Shown here in pieces: positions 12,598 through 23,169 of a stretch of DNA of 64,000 nucleotides. The notes under the pieces are model-generated. The model was not told the DNA's origin. It did no database searches and worked only from the letters and a program-made list of their open reading frames with translations. Origin of the DNA: Liolophura sinensis (lineage: Eukaryota; Mollusca; Polyplacophora; Chitonida; Chitonidae); NCBI RefSeq assembly GCF_032854445.1, contig NC_088300.1, positions 24,969,608 to 25,033,607 of the forward strand, in the 5' to 3' direction. The position numbers were made by a program, and so were the translations under genes. Numbering within the stretch: the first letter of the stretch is position 1; each line of letters begins with the position of its first letter.

Positions 12598-13329
12598 TGC
12601 GTGTATCTGTCCACCTTTCATTTGGCTCTCGCCTGAAGATACGTATCTGTCGACGTTTTCATTGGCCCTCCCCTGAGGATGCGTATCTGACTACCTGAGG
12701 AGGCTTGTCCACACAGTGTGGTCGCGTATCCGACTACTGTTCCACTTTACCTCACATCAGAAGGCTTGTTCACACAGTACGGTCCGTATCCGATCACTGT
12801 TTCACTTTTCCTCTCCTGAGGAGGCTTGTCCATACAACGTGATCGGGTATCCGTCTATTCCTCCACGTGCCCTCACCTGAGAAGCCTTGTCCGCACAGTG
12901 TGTTCCGTATCAGACTATTGTTCCACTTGCTCTCAGCTGAGGAGGCTTGTCCATGCAGTATGGTGACGTATCTGTCTACTGTTACCCTTGACCTTACCTC
13001 AGGAGGCTTGTCTACACAGTATGGTAGTGTATCCGTCTACTGTGCCAATTGCTCTCCTCACCTGATGAGGTCTGTCCACCCGGTATGGTTGCCTATTCCT
13101 CTACTGGTCCACTTGCTCTCGCCTGAGGAAGCTTGTTCACACGGTATGGTCGCTTATTCGACTACTTTTTCACGTGTTCTCACCAGAGGGTAGTTGTTCA
13201 CACAGTATGGTTGGGTATCCATCTACGGTTCCACTTGTTGAGGATGGTTATCCATGCAGTATGGTCGTGTATCCATTTTCTGCTCCACTTGCTCTTAGCT
13301 GAGGAGGCTTGTCCTTAAAGTATGGTCAT
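12598..13329 (+). repeat. 61-bp tandem array, diverged left arm
   Basis: About 12 diverged units of the array whose core lies at 15663-17126. Each unit is CTGAGGAGGCTTGTCC, then a CAGTATGGT block, then GTATCCGTCTACTGTTCCA, then CTTGCTCTCAC, with unit lengths varying through indels. Divergence is highest at the outer (left) end, as expected when homogenisation acts mainly on the centre of an array. Confidence 0.85.
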
Positions 13330-14500
13330 GTTACGAATCCCGTATGTAAACATTGTATTATACAATTTTCCTACATTTTTCTCTCAGTGTACGTTATAGC
13401 CTGCACTGTAATCCAGTCCAGCCTTCTCGAGGTTTCGGTGTTCATGGGTTTAACGTCATTGTAAATAGAGTGTACATTCTGGAAATATGTATTGGTGTTG
13501 TTTACGATCAAACCATGTAGAATTTTCTTTTACGCTGGTCTATAAATATGAGCGTTGTGTAGCTCGCAGACATTCATTCAAGTCCACTGGTAAACAGTCA
13601 TTTACTCATTTAATTGAGAGCAATCATATTTACTGTCATCCACTGTGAAGGATTTTACCGGGTTTGGAGATATCGGCTTTCACGCCATTCGATATTCGTC
13701 ATTTATACTCCATTTTCTGTACAGAGCACTTTGTGAGCTTGTGTTTCGTCACTTGTTATTTTTGAAGACGTTATTTTGAGGCTTGTATTGCTCATTGTCT
13801 CTTAGTGCGATTACGTACATTTCATCCCAGTTTACCCTGAAAGTGACTTTGTGTATATTTTCGAGAACGCCTACATCGACAGCTCGACATCACGGTCAAC
13901 CCGTCCACACTGAGAAGTTACACATTCACTGGCGGTTAGGGAATAAACCACTTATCGGACTGTCATCCGTAGATTGAAGAATTCCTCTTGACTCGGGGTT
14001 CTGTATTAACGTACACTGACTCGCCTTTGGAATCCAGAATATTCCCTCCGGATATATACGTTATAATCAGTTAAGAGACCATAAATTTTGTAATTATAGT
14101 GGTACCCTTAGCTATTAGGGTCGTGTCCGGGAACTAAGACCTGTTTGTGTTTGATTATAGCACCTTAATTGTCACCTTGTTTAGCTGTAGCTTCATTGTA
14201 CACTATATTGTGTCATTGTGGCTGAGGAATTTAATGTAGATTCATTCCCTGATAGTGAGGATATGTCAGTTGGTAAGCTGAAATGGACCAAAGGTTAAGG
14301 AGGTAGGGCCAACTCCAGAAACATTCTGGGGCTTCATGTCAGATGATGTGGTTACTGGTAATGGAGTTACCTCCCTTGATCGTATACTAAGGAATACTGG
14401 GGCTAATAATTCTTTGATATTGGTCGATATGATTCGCGTACGTTCTGATGAGGCCAACAGTCATGTTTTGATCGAGGGTATTAGAATTTTTTTCTGTTCC
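13329..14500 (+). mobile_element. Probable 5' part of a degenerate LTR retrotransposon
   Basis: A 1.2-kb insertion breaking the 61-bp array. It opens with TGTTACGAATCC, a start plausible for a Gypsy-type LTR, has a TATAAATA box at 13541-13548 and an AATAAA at about 13941. At 14215-14480 lies a frameshifted stretch of protein-like sequence: an acidic EEFNVDSFPDSEDM block, a stop, then a frame containing ETFWGFMSDDV and RVRSDEANSHVLIEG. I infer a leader plus the start of a gag-like ORF, then truncation. I see no clear primer-binding site, 3' LTR or RT, so the class is a guess. An unrelated transposon carrying its own promoter is the main alternative. Confidence 0.35.
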
Positions 14501-14536
14501 ATTATTGGAGGTTACCCTTACTTCTGATTTGAACAG

Positions 14537-14640
14537 TCGGTTAGCGCGCTAGCGCAGCGTAATGACCCAGGAGCCTCCCACCAATGCTGTGAGTTCAAGT
14601 CCAGCTCATGCTGGCTTCCTCTCCGACTGTTAAACAGCCA
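14537..14640 (+). repeat. SINE head, family A (tRNA-derived part)
   Basis: Contains the 5' part of family A: GTTAGCGCGCTAGCGCAGCG (A-box region), AATGACCCAGGAGCCTC, CACCAATGCTGTGAGTTCA with a B-box-like GAGTTCAAGTCC, then GCTCATGCTGGCTTCCTCT. A related head, reverse-complemented, lies at 21690-21796. The body and tail are missing, so this copy is 3' truncated, which is unusual for a retroposed SINE. Confidence 0.7.
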
Positions 14641-14696
14641 GGTCCCGAATTAAGGGAATAAAGTAAGTCTGCTTTATCTGTGGAGTAAATAGCTGT

Positions 14697-15140
14697 GGTA
14701 CCCGAGGCGTTCATCAGGCGTATTCATCTACAGTTCCACTTGTCCGCAGCTGAGGCTGGTTGTCCAGGCAGTATGGTCCGTATTCTTCTACTGTTCCACT
14801 CGCCCTCAATTGAGGAGGCTTGTCTACACAGTGTGATCCTGTATTCGTCTACTTGCCCTCACCTGAGGATGGTTGTCCATGAAATATGGCACGTATCTAT
14901 CTACTATCCCACTCTCCCTCACCTGAAGAGGCTTGTCCATACCGTATGGTCGTGTTTCTGTCGACTGTTCAACTTGACCCTACCTGAGGAGGCTTGTCCA
15001 CACATTATGATTGTGTATGCAATCATTGTTCCACTTGCTCTGACCTGAGGGGGCTTGCCCATACAATATGGTTGTGTATCTGTCTACTGTTCCACTTGAC
15101 CTTACCTGGGGATGCTTTTTCATGAGCTTGTCCGACTACT
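14697..15140 (+). repeat. 61-bp tandem array, middle segment
   Basis: About seven diverged units of the same array, recognisable by repeated CTGAGGAGGCTTGTCCA and CTACTGTTCCACTTG blocks. It is bounded on the left by the LTR/SINE-head insertion and on the right by a small inverted-repeat element. Confidence 0.85.
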
Positions 15141-15161
15141 TTTCCACTTGCTCTCACTTGC

Positions 15162-15291
15162 CAGTTTCACAAAGCGGTCTGCAACATTATTTTATCGTAT
15201 ATTTATCGTACGATACTTTGTCCGTCACTAGTAATGTACCATTGTCCTATATGTTCGATCGTCATACATGTAAGACATCTTTGTGAAACTG
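15162..15291. mobile_element. 130-bp MITE inside the array
   Basis: Has perfect 13-bp terminal inverted repeats: CAGTTTCACAAAG at 15162-15174 and its reverse complement at 15279-15291, with partial matching continuing inward (both sides have GTCT two bases further in). It is flanked on both sides by 61-bp array sequence; the left flank ends TGC and the right flank begins TGC, compatible with a 3-bp target duplication. No coding capacity. The ACAAAGCGGTCT inner part resembles the terminal repeats of the element at 24239-24446. Confidence 0.75.
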
Positions 15292-15662
15292 TGCTCTGAG
15301 GCGTCTTGTCCATGCAATATGATCCGTATTCGACTACTGTTCCGCCCGTCCTCATCTGGAGTATGGTCGTGTATTTGTCTCCTGTTCCACTTACCCCAGC
15401 TGAGGAGATTTGTCCACATGGTATAGTCCGAATCCGACTACTGTTCCACTTGCCTTCACCCGAGGAGGTTTGTCCACCTAGTATAGTACGTACCCGCTTA
15501 CTGTTCCACTTGGGCCCTACCTACACTCACAAACCTGGTGACCCGAGGATGTTTGTCCACACGGTATAGTCCGTAACCGACTACTTTCCACTTGCTCTCA
15601 TCTGAGGGGGATTGTCCATTCAGTATGACGGTGTATCTGTCTACTGTTCCACTTGTTCTTAT
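15292..15662 (+). repeat. 61-bp tandem array, diverged units before the core
   Basis: About six units leading into the homogeneous core, with increasing similarity toward the right. One unit carries a foreign CTACACTCACAAACCTGGTG block (15519-15538) that recurs with changes at about 17399-17418 just beyond the array, suggesting that both sites derive from one variant unit. Confidence 0.85.
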
Positions 15663-17126
15663 CTGAGGAGGCTTGTCGATTCAGTATGATTGTGTATCTG
15701 TCTAGTGTTCCACTTGTCCTTATCTGAGGAGGCTTGTCGATTCAGTATGATTGTGTATCTGTCTACTGTTCCACTTGCTCTCATCTGAGGAGGCTTGTCG
15801 ATTCAGTATGATGGTGTATCTGTCTACTGTTCCACTTGCTCTTATCTGAGGAGGCTTGTCGATTCGGTATGGTCGTGTATCTGTCTACTGTTCCACTTGC
15901 TCTCATCTGAGGAGGCTTGTAGATTCAGTATGATGGTGTATCTGTCTACTGTTTCACTTGCTCTTATCTGAGGAGGCTTGTCGATTCAGTGTGATGGTGT
16001 GTCTGTCTACTGTTCCACTTGCTCTTATCTGAGGAGGCTTGTCGATTCAGTATGGTTGTGTATCTGTCTACTGTTCCGCTTGCTCTCATCTGAGGAGGCT
16101 TGTCGATTCAGTATGATGGTGTATCTGTCTACTGTTCCACTTGCTCTCATCTGAGGAGGCTTGTCGATTCAGTATGATTGTGTATCTGTCTACTGTTCCA
16201 CTTGCTCTCATCTGACGAGGCTTGTACATTCAGTATGGTTGTGTATCTGTCTACTGTTCCACTTGCTCTTATCTGAGGAGGCTTGTCGATTCAGTATGAT
16301 GGTGTATCTGTCTACTGTTCCACTTGTTCTTATCTGATGAGGCTTGTGCATTCAGTATGATGGTGTATCTGTCTACTGTTCCACTTGCTCTTATCTGAGG
16401 AGGCTTGTCGATTCAGTATGATTGTGTATCTGTCTACTGTTCCACTTGTTCTTATCTGATGAGGCTTGTCGATTCAGTATGATGGTGTATCTGTCTACCG
16501 TTCCACTTGCTCTCATCTGAGGAGGCTTGTCGATTCAGTATGATTGTGTATCTGTCTACTGTTCCATTTGTTCTTATCTGATGAGGCTTGTGCATTCAGT
16601 ATGATGGTGTATCTGTCTACTGTTCCACTTGCTCTCATCTGAGGAGGCTTGTCGATTCAGTATGATGGTGTATCTGTCTACTGTTCCACTTGTTCCTATC
16701 TGAGGAGGCTTGTCGATTCAGTATGATGGTGTATCTGTCTACTGTTCCACTTGCTCTCATCTGAGGAGGCTTGTCGATTCAGTATGATGGTGTATCTGTC
16801 TACTGTTCCACTTGTTCCTATCTGAGGAGGCTTGTCCATTCAGTATGGTTGTGTATCTGTCTACTGTTCCACTTGCTCTTATCTGAGGAGGCTTGTCCAT
16901 TCAGTATGATTGTGTATCTGTCTACTGTTCCACTTGCTCTTATCTGAGGAGGCTTGTCCATTCAGTATGGTTGTGTATCTGTCTACTGTTCCACTTGTTC
17001 TTATCTGAGGAGGCTTGTCCATTCAGTATGATGGTGTATCTGTCTACTGTTCCACTTGCTCTCATCTGAGCAGGCTTGTCGATTCAGTATGATTGTGTAT
17101 CTGTCTACTGTTCCACTTGCTCTTAT
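15663..17126 (+). repeat. 61-bp tandem array, homogeneous core, 24 units
   Basis: Twenty-four head-to-tail units of exactly 61 bp; CTGAGGAGGCTTGTCGATTC, or a near variant, starts every 61 bases from 15663 to 17066 with no indel. Units differ at a few sites: GATGG/GATTG/GGTTG after CAGTAT, CTCTCAT/CTCTTAT/TTCTTAT/TTCCTAT at the end, and GTCGATT/GTCCATT/GTGCATT. From 16395 to 16638 and from 16639 to 16821 variants alternate, giving 122-bp dimers. The unit is not a multiple of 3 bp, so open frames through it are spurious. It ends with one 60-bp unit and a partial unit up to 17208. Function, if any, is unknown. Confidence 0.97.
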
Positions 17127-17208
17127 CTGAGGAGGCTTGTCCATGCAGTATGATGTGCATTCGTATATTGTTTTACTTGCTCTCACCTGAGGAACCTAGT
17201 GCATTCAC
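17127..17208 (+). repeat. 61-bp array, terminal diverged units
   Basis: One 60-bp unit and the beginning of another, diverged from the core (CATTCGTATATTG, then CTGAGGAACCTAGTGCATTC), broken by the SINE at 17215. Array-like sequence (ATGGTCGTATTGGTC, then a CCACTTGACCTCACC block) resumes after the SINE to about 17430. Confidence 0.8.
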
Positions 17209-17367
17209 TATGGTTACCGTGTGTAGGTCTGTCAGCAGTCTGCAGATATTCGTGGGTTTTCCCCGGGCTCTGCCCGGTTTCCTACCATCACAATGCCTAC
17301 CGCCGTATAAGTGAAATATTCTTGAATACTGTGTAAAACACAAATAAAATAAATAAATAAATATGGT
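17209..17367 (+). repeat. SINE, family A, inserted in the array with target duplication
   Basis: Family A body and tail: GGTCTGTCAGCAGTCTGCAG, GTGGGTTTTCCCCGGGCTCT, CCGCCGTATAAGTGAAATAT, then a decayed end motif and an AAAT repeat. TATGGT occurs at 17209-17214 and again at 17362-17367, directly flanking it; that hexamer belongs to the 61-bp unit (CAGTATGGTTGTG), so it is a credible target-site duplication. The head is missing, consistent with incomplete reverse transcription. The insertion is younger than the array at this end. Confidence 0.8.
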
Positions 17368-17935
17368 CGTATTGGTCTAATGATCCACTTGACCTCACCT
17401 ACACCCACAACCCTGGTGACCACCGTGACTACGTACAGTGAAACTCTTGTTTTCCTCCCATGCCAGTCTCCCTCATTCCCCAACTAAAATGCACTATCCC
17501 AGTTTGAACAAATTGTAAACCTATATGTACATATGATTAATTTACGAAAAAAATGGGGCGGTTTTCCTGGGAAAATGTAAAGCACGATAACTGCAGCTGT
17601 TATCATTATTAATTAAGCCCAAGATCCACTCTAATTCTAGTGATTTTGTTTTCTGCGGAGAAATCTACTGATGGTAATCACTGATTGTAACACAATGGGG
17701 CAGCACCTTGAGTACAATCAGCTATATTTAATCTCTTTCTGGCTTGTCAGCCTGTATAAAAAACTGCCAAGTAACAAATACAAATACTAATTTGATTGGA
17801 ACTGGCTTCTCATTCTATGAAAGTTAATGTTTTCTTCTCTGCTTAAATTGAAATTTTTTAACTCACCTTCAGTCATTTTTTCTTCTCAATTTATTTATTT
17901 ATGTATTTAACTGATCTGATTGAATCAATATGTTT

Positions 17936-18155
17936 CAACAACAGTGCAGCCACAGTTCCATTGGTGTACAATTTCAGCTGACTGATGTGGTCCAATCAAA
18001 ATGTTGCTGCAATAGTCGCAGTTCCGCGGATGAACTGTTACAGGTAACTAATGTGGTGGTTTCAAAATGTTACTGCAACAGCGACAGTTCCGCTGATGTA
18101 CTGTTACAGCTAACAGATGTGGTGATTTCTCACTCTTCGTGCAATAATAGCCACC
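17936..18155 (+). repeat. 66-bp tandem repeat, about 3.3 copies
   Basis: CAGCTGACTGATGTGGT at 17975, CAGGTAACTAATGTGGT at 18041 and CAGCTAACAGATGTGGT at 18107 mark exact 66-bp spacing; each is followed by a TGYTGCAATAGTCGCAGTTC-type block, and a partial unit precedes them. As 66 is a multiple of three, a frame of 81 codons (17930-18175) stays open with a 22-residue repeat rich in Cys, Ser and Val. I lean to a non-coding minisatellite, but a repeat-bearing short exon cannot be excluded. Confidence 0.8.
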
Positions 18156-18359
18156 GGGTGTCAGATCTTTCATAAGCTTCTTCCACATGACGAATGTTAC
18201 GTAAACTTCCCGTACGGATGATTACTCTGGACACAGGCGATATTCTCTGCGTGGAGAACGTCGTGAACTCACAGCGGGGTTGTTCGCAGCTTAAACAACT
18301 CGGGCAGGCCGACGGGCTAGCTACGCTGATCACTCTCTGACACTCTGTGCTACAGGCGT

Positions 18360-19260
18360 CTAATCAAGCACAATGTGCATTTCATAGTATATTGACCGAG
18401 TCACTTGGCTGGAGGTGTTGCTCTAGCATCGCAGGCTTGTTTTTCCTTGACGACTATAACAGCTCTACAATTCGTTTAGATATCCAGCGAGAACGCCAGA
18501 GATGAGTTGTTAAAATGAGCCGTGGTGATTCCGGGAAACTCGAATTTGCACAAAGAAGAAACGTAACCTCAGAAAATTGACAATTGTCAGTTATTTGGAT
18601 TTTACAATTGTGAATAGTTTTGAACGCGACCGCAGATGATACTATAAGCAGGCATGCATACAGTATATGCGGTTGGCAATCTCTCCATTGGATTAGTTTA
18701 TCAATGCGCGACAATCTGATGTATAGCCGAACTATATACAGGCTTGACAGCTGAACGACGCGTCTGCGATATTTGACAGGTGGATCCACCTCTGCACTTC
18801 CTGTGCTAGCTGACGTGGTCTGATTGGACGCCTGATTCTTCACAGTTTGTCCCGAAGTTTGATTTACCTGTACAGATGTAAAGGGAATATGACTGGAGAA
18901 AATGAGATCGTGTGGGGTGGGGTGAATACGGATAGCGGTGAGGGATTCGGATTCCATGGTTATTATTGTGTGGAGTGAGGTAGAAAGGGCGACGTAGCGG
19001 TGGTACAGGGGCAAACTGCAGACCCCTGATAAAGACAGGCCTGTGCGCAGGCACTAGAAGGCTGATGCTCATGAAGCGAAGCGTCGGCCCCTCTGAGTTC
19101 AAGATGTATACAGCGCTCAGGGTTGGACATCGTTTGACAGAAGTTATCCAGATGGATTTATCTGCAGTTTTGTACGTAAATATCTAGCACTGTTGCTGAC
19201 GGGGTCTAGATCGAAGACCACGTAAGACCTGGGGTAGTTTTCGGGGGCGCGTGTGACGGT
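18360..19260 (+). promoter_or_regulatory. Upstream region and probable 5'UTR of the THIK-like gene
   Basis: Sequence immediately upstream of the channel ATG, with more CpG dinucleotides than its surroundings. An in-frame TAG at 19207-19209 lies 18 codons before the ATG, so the reading frame cannot extend upstream without splicing. I see no certain TATA box. A 186-codon minus-strand frame (18454-19014) runs antisense here and shows no domain. The transcription start cannot be placed from sequence alone. Confidence 0.4.
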
Positions 19261-19597
19261 ATGGCTAGAAACCGTCACCGCAAATGCTGTCGGTTCCGAC
19301 TTCGTGAAGATAATGCCCGATTTGTCCTTCTGGCCGTGGTTATGGTGTTCTATATGCTCTGTGGTGCCGGCATGTTCATGTTGTTAGAACGTCGAAACGA
19401 AGAAACAGAGAGAGCCATTTACGAGGGGGTGATCAGGGATTTTCTGGCACATAACCCGGGAGTGAACCGGACAGATTTGGAGGTATTACTCAAGCGACAT
19501 GCACAAACCGATGCAGCAGGATTTGTTGGTACCAAACGCCCACGATGGGATTTCGCGGGATCTTTTTATTTTGTCGGAACAGTTGTGTCTACAATAG
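19261..19597 (+). CDS. Two-pore K+ channel, THIK type, first coding exon (partial)
   Basis: First exon of a K2P potassium channel that conducts background K+ current across the plasma membrane. Residues 1-20 are a basic cytosolic N-terminus ending in REDNARF, a signature I know from THIK channels (KCNK12/KCNK13). TM1 is about 21-42. Residues 43-92 form the extracellular cap, with an N-glycosylation site NRT at 69-71 and no cysteine, so no cap disulfide. Then comes RPRWDFAGSFYFVGTVVSTIG: pore helix plus the start of selectivity filter 1. The exon ends after the first base of the filter Gly codon at G|GTAAGT (19597/19598), the same phase-1 position as the KCNK13 intron as I remember it. The start is chosen because it is the first ATG after an in-frame stop at 19207 and has G at -3 and +4. 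Missing here: filter residues after Gly, TM2, pore 2, TM3-TM4 and the C-tail. Confidence 0.93.
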
Positions 19598-21689
19598 GTA
19601 AGTGCAAATAACTGAAATTGAAATGTTGAATTTAACGCTTTCAGGTCTTAGCATAATTAGAAAACGGTTACTTACGGGAGATGTTTAATCATGATTCACG
19701 CGAATTTAGTATCGTCAATTTTTGTAGATTTATCATATTATATAATTGTATGAACGTAACGAATGTATGCTTGTAGCTGTCACACGACAACTTGTTACGT
19801 GCTTTCGGTTCGACACCGTTTCTAAACACAGTCCTATGCGATGGGAGGAAACAAAAGCAGATGATATTAAACATGAAATTCACGGCAGCTGGGCGATCCT
19901 TATTGAACCGTTATCATGGTCAATGAAGCAAGTACTTCTGTAATCAAAAGGTCGACATTAAGCTAGTCTGAGAGTAACACGTATCTTTCATTGTAAAAGG
20001 TCATATGTAAAATTGAATTGTACGCATGGTAGACTTTGGTAGAGTGGATGGGGCTATAGCCAGTAGGGCCTCTTCTTACAATCAATACCATGCTACCCAG
20101 TTGATGGCACGTCTGAATTAGAAACAGGTTGACGTTCGGCGACTACTTCCCAGCAAACCATTAACCATGTTGTGCCTCCACGTAATATACAATTCTGTCC
20201 TGATTTCTGGAATCCCAGATTGCTTTATGAATTGATTTACAGATCTCTATAACAACACAGTGCCTGCGGCGGAGATTTATAATGAATGCAGTCATGTAAC
20301 GACTTCTTTGGCTACCTCTCCGTGTATTCATCCCTAGAGCTCCTGTTCTCAATGAAGTACAAGCAAAAAGTATATGAGTTGATATAAAACTAGCCGACAG
20401 ACGGTGAGATGAAATCAATCATGCCTAAGGCAGAAACACTGTGAAGCTAGTAAAGCTAGTAAATCTGACGATCTCACTTGGATGTGTAACAGTTATTAGT
20501 TCTGTACAACCACAGAAGACTAAAATAAATCGATTACTTTTACATGTGACATGAATATATCTTCCCATTTATGGACATATCAACTATTTGTAATTCTCAA
20601 GTGCTTTGTATACAATATGTGGAATGCATACAGTCATGGAGCGGTTCATAATGAAGCGGGAACAAGACATAACCTGAGTTGATAGTCGTTTCTCCACATA
20701 TATATACTTGAACAAAAAAAACAGTGTCTAGAAAATTATTTGTTTTGACAGCAATCGGATGCACCACTTGTCCAGGCAGTAGGATGTCCAGGTGCTGAGG
20801 AAAATTTGTACAATATTTCTGCTGTGATTAGATGGGAAGTAATGATTTCTTTTCTACCGCTAAAACTCCATTTCAGCCACACAACGATGTGTTTCTTAGC
20901 AGAATACTATCCAAATCCTTCCTGGCAAGGCCACTAAAAATCGAGAAGCACGGCCGCCATAATTCATTATTCCAGAGGCACTAGTATAATGAGTCATTAT
21001 TTGGCAGGTAATGAAGTGAGGTCAGTGGTTTTGTCACTGTCGTATGATACATAACAAAAACCATAACCCTGATGGTGATCTCTTTTACCCAGTGAAATAC
21101 CAACGGTTTAATTTGAGGCATAGTTAGATCTTGTTATATATTTGAAAATGTCTGTACGGAAAATGCGTGGTAAATTTTGATGTGATAATAATTTACATAT
21201 GATATATGGCGGTCACACCGAGCTTGACCTAGGCCGATATTCAGTCGCTGTAAAGTGTTTGGGCTTCACTAGCTTGGACGCCCAAACAATTAAGAATGAT
21301 AGCAAATGTTTAAGGTACCAGTAATATAAAAATAACTGATTTGTGATGTGTAGAACTGGTGTTATTTTACCACATTGTGGTATATTGTCTCCAGCTGGGA
21401 TGGAAAATTACGTGTTCAAATCAATTGAATATTAGAACGTGTTCTTTGGGCGCCGAAACTTTTACCCTAGATTAGACACTGTCATGCTAATCATAAAGAC
21501 ATACTACAATGCTTTATACAATCAATTGTGTATGTAGACTCGATGGAAACAACTTAGCACGAACATTCTCTATTTCTCCCAGACTGGCATGTGTAATAAT
21601 GATCCCCAGTAAAGGACGACTGAAGTTCTCTATTGTAGTTTATGGTCACAAAACACAATTCATCATATTGAAGTATAATTAAATAAGCG

Positions 21690-21796
21690 ACAAGTTTTTC
21701 CACATACGGCTGGAGAGGAAGCCAGTATGAGCTGGACTTGAATTCAAAGCGACCGCTTTGGTGAGAGGCTCTGGCACTCTTAGCTACCTCGACCAC
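21690..21796 (-). repeat. SINE head, family A
   Basis: Reverse complement of the tRNA-derived head: GGAGAGGAAGCCAGTATGAG, a GGACTTGAATTCAAAG block that is the B box in reverse, GGTGAGAGGCTCTGG and an A-box-like stretch near 21780-21795. It extends to CCACATACGGCTGG, the head/body junction. Since the neighbouring tail fragment at 21876 lies on the wrong side for a single element, these are two insertions. Confidence 0.7.
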
Positions 21797-21875
21797 AATC
21801 TTTGCCATGAAAGTGATGTGCAAATTCACATGTTTTTAAAATGTAGGATGCAAATAAGCCTTTACAGTTTTTATT

Positions 21876-22000
21876 TTATTTATTTCTTTATTTGATTTGT
21901 GTTTTAAGCCGTACTCAAGAATATTTCAGTTATACAACGGCGGCCAGCATTATGGTGGGAGGAAAACGGGCAGCGCCGGGGAAAACCCACGACCACCTTC
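21876..22000 (-). repeat. SINE fragment, family A (body and tail)
   Basis: Reverse complement of the body and tail: a T-rich simple run (the reverse of the AAT tail), GTACTCAAGAATATT, CGGCGGCCAGCATTATGGTG and AAAACCCACGACCACC. Head absent. A 67-codon plus-strand frame across it is spurious. Confidence 0.8.
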
Positions 22001-22332
22001 ACAATATACGCCGAACAGCAATATGCCACCATGACCATATATTGCACGTCTTCAACGTATTGCAAGCACCAGTCGGAAATCATTCCTATATATAGTTAAT
22101 ACGGGCCGTAAATTTGCAGCTTATGATCCAATTTGTCGTTTGCTGTCCATATTTCGAATGCTTACGAGCGTATATTTTACCTGGTTTCGTGTGAAACGGA
22201 AAAAAACATGCCGGTTGCTGAGGATTAATTTATGTAGCAGTAGTCACTATGACACATGTTCCAGGCGACTACGTTTGTGCTTAGTTTGATACTGGACGAT
22301 ATTGTCGATATTGTCGTTACAATTAAAGATTT

Positions 22333-22405
22333 ACACCATAGAGAGCAAAACCAAACTGGTGACGACAGTGTGATAGCTGGCAAATGGCCTCTTGTAACCG
22401 GTGAA
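22333..22405 (+). repeat. Dispersed repeat, family D, copy 2
   Basis: Contains ATAGAGAGCAAAACCA, GACGACAGTGTGATAGCTGG and CAAATGGCCTCTTGTAACCG, aligning with the copies at 7146, 37662 and 47206. Confidence 0.6.
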
Positions 22406-23169
22406 TATACAGTACAAATAATACTGTACCACAACTGTTGTGAAAAGACCACCCGTAGACCAAATGCATGTATGCTTCGGTAAAAGCATACCTTTTATTT
22501 TTGTGATGTTGAATAAGCAAGATATGGCAGTTCAGAGTCAGCAAAATCGTGCACATTGCATGGGCCGCAATGGTATCAGTTTTAACCAATCAATCAAGAG
22601 TTATTTCTATAACCCCAGAACACAGCTGATTCAGGTATACGTATTTCTTCCAGCATAGGTAAATTGTTTCGCATTGTATTTTACGTGCTGTTGATTGTTA
22701 TATTGTCCTTTCTGAAAATGGGTCATACAGGTTTGTATGAGTAAGAATTAAATGGACTGAACTAAACAGAGAACGTTAACGTCCGGTGTGTGACATGCCT
22801 GGGATTACGGACGGACGCAATTAACTGTGCAATACTGCCATCTGTGACGTGAGAGCAAAAAACAGAACTATACGCGTATATTACTCTTGAATCATTAATA
22901 AGGAATCGAGCAGACATCAAAGGAGCTTGGAGAATTAAATATCAGGACGGATCAACCATAACATTTAACAGATTTTCCCCAACGCACAATGATAATGTAT
23001 AATTTACGAAGCTTGTGTTAGTGTGTAGAGGAGCGGTTTAACAATTACAGATTGAGCCAATCGCAGTATGTCTTCCCTATATGGCATAGATCTGCTGTGC
23101 AATAGTAATACCAATATTGAGGTTGGTAGATCACATTGCAGGGAACAATTGTCTTTTGTGTGGATTATT

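Noticed and set aside
12867-13318. Two overlapping frames with repeated HLLSAEEACP-like blocks
   Set aside because: Products of the 61-bp tandem array, whose period is not a multiple of three; not a repeat protein.
14695-15569. Frames with repeated LHLLSPEE-type blocks
   Set aside because: Same cause: 61-bp array read in different frames.
12600-17200. CRISPR-like spacing of repeats
   Set aside because: The whole 61-bp unit repeats with no unique spacers, and the genome is eukaryotic.
18454-19014. 186-codon minus-strand frame upstream of the channel exon
   Set aside because: Antisense to the probable 5'UTR/promoter, no domain, composition uneven; most likely chance in a CpG-richer patch.
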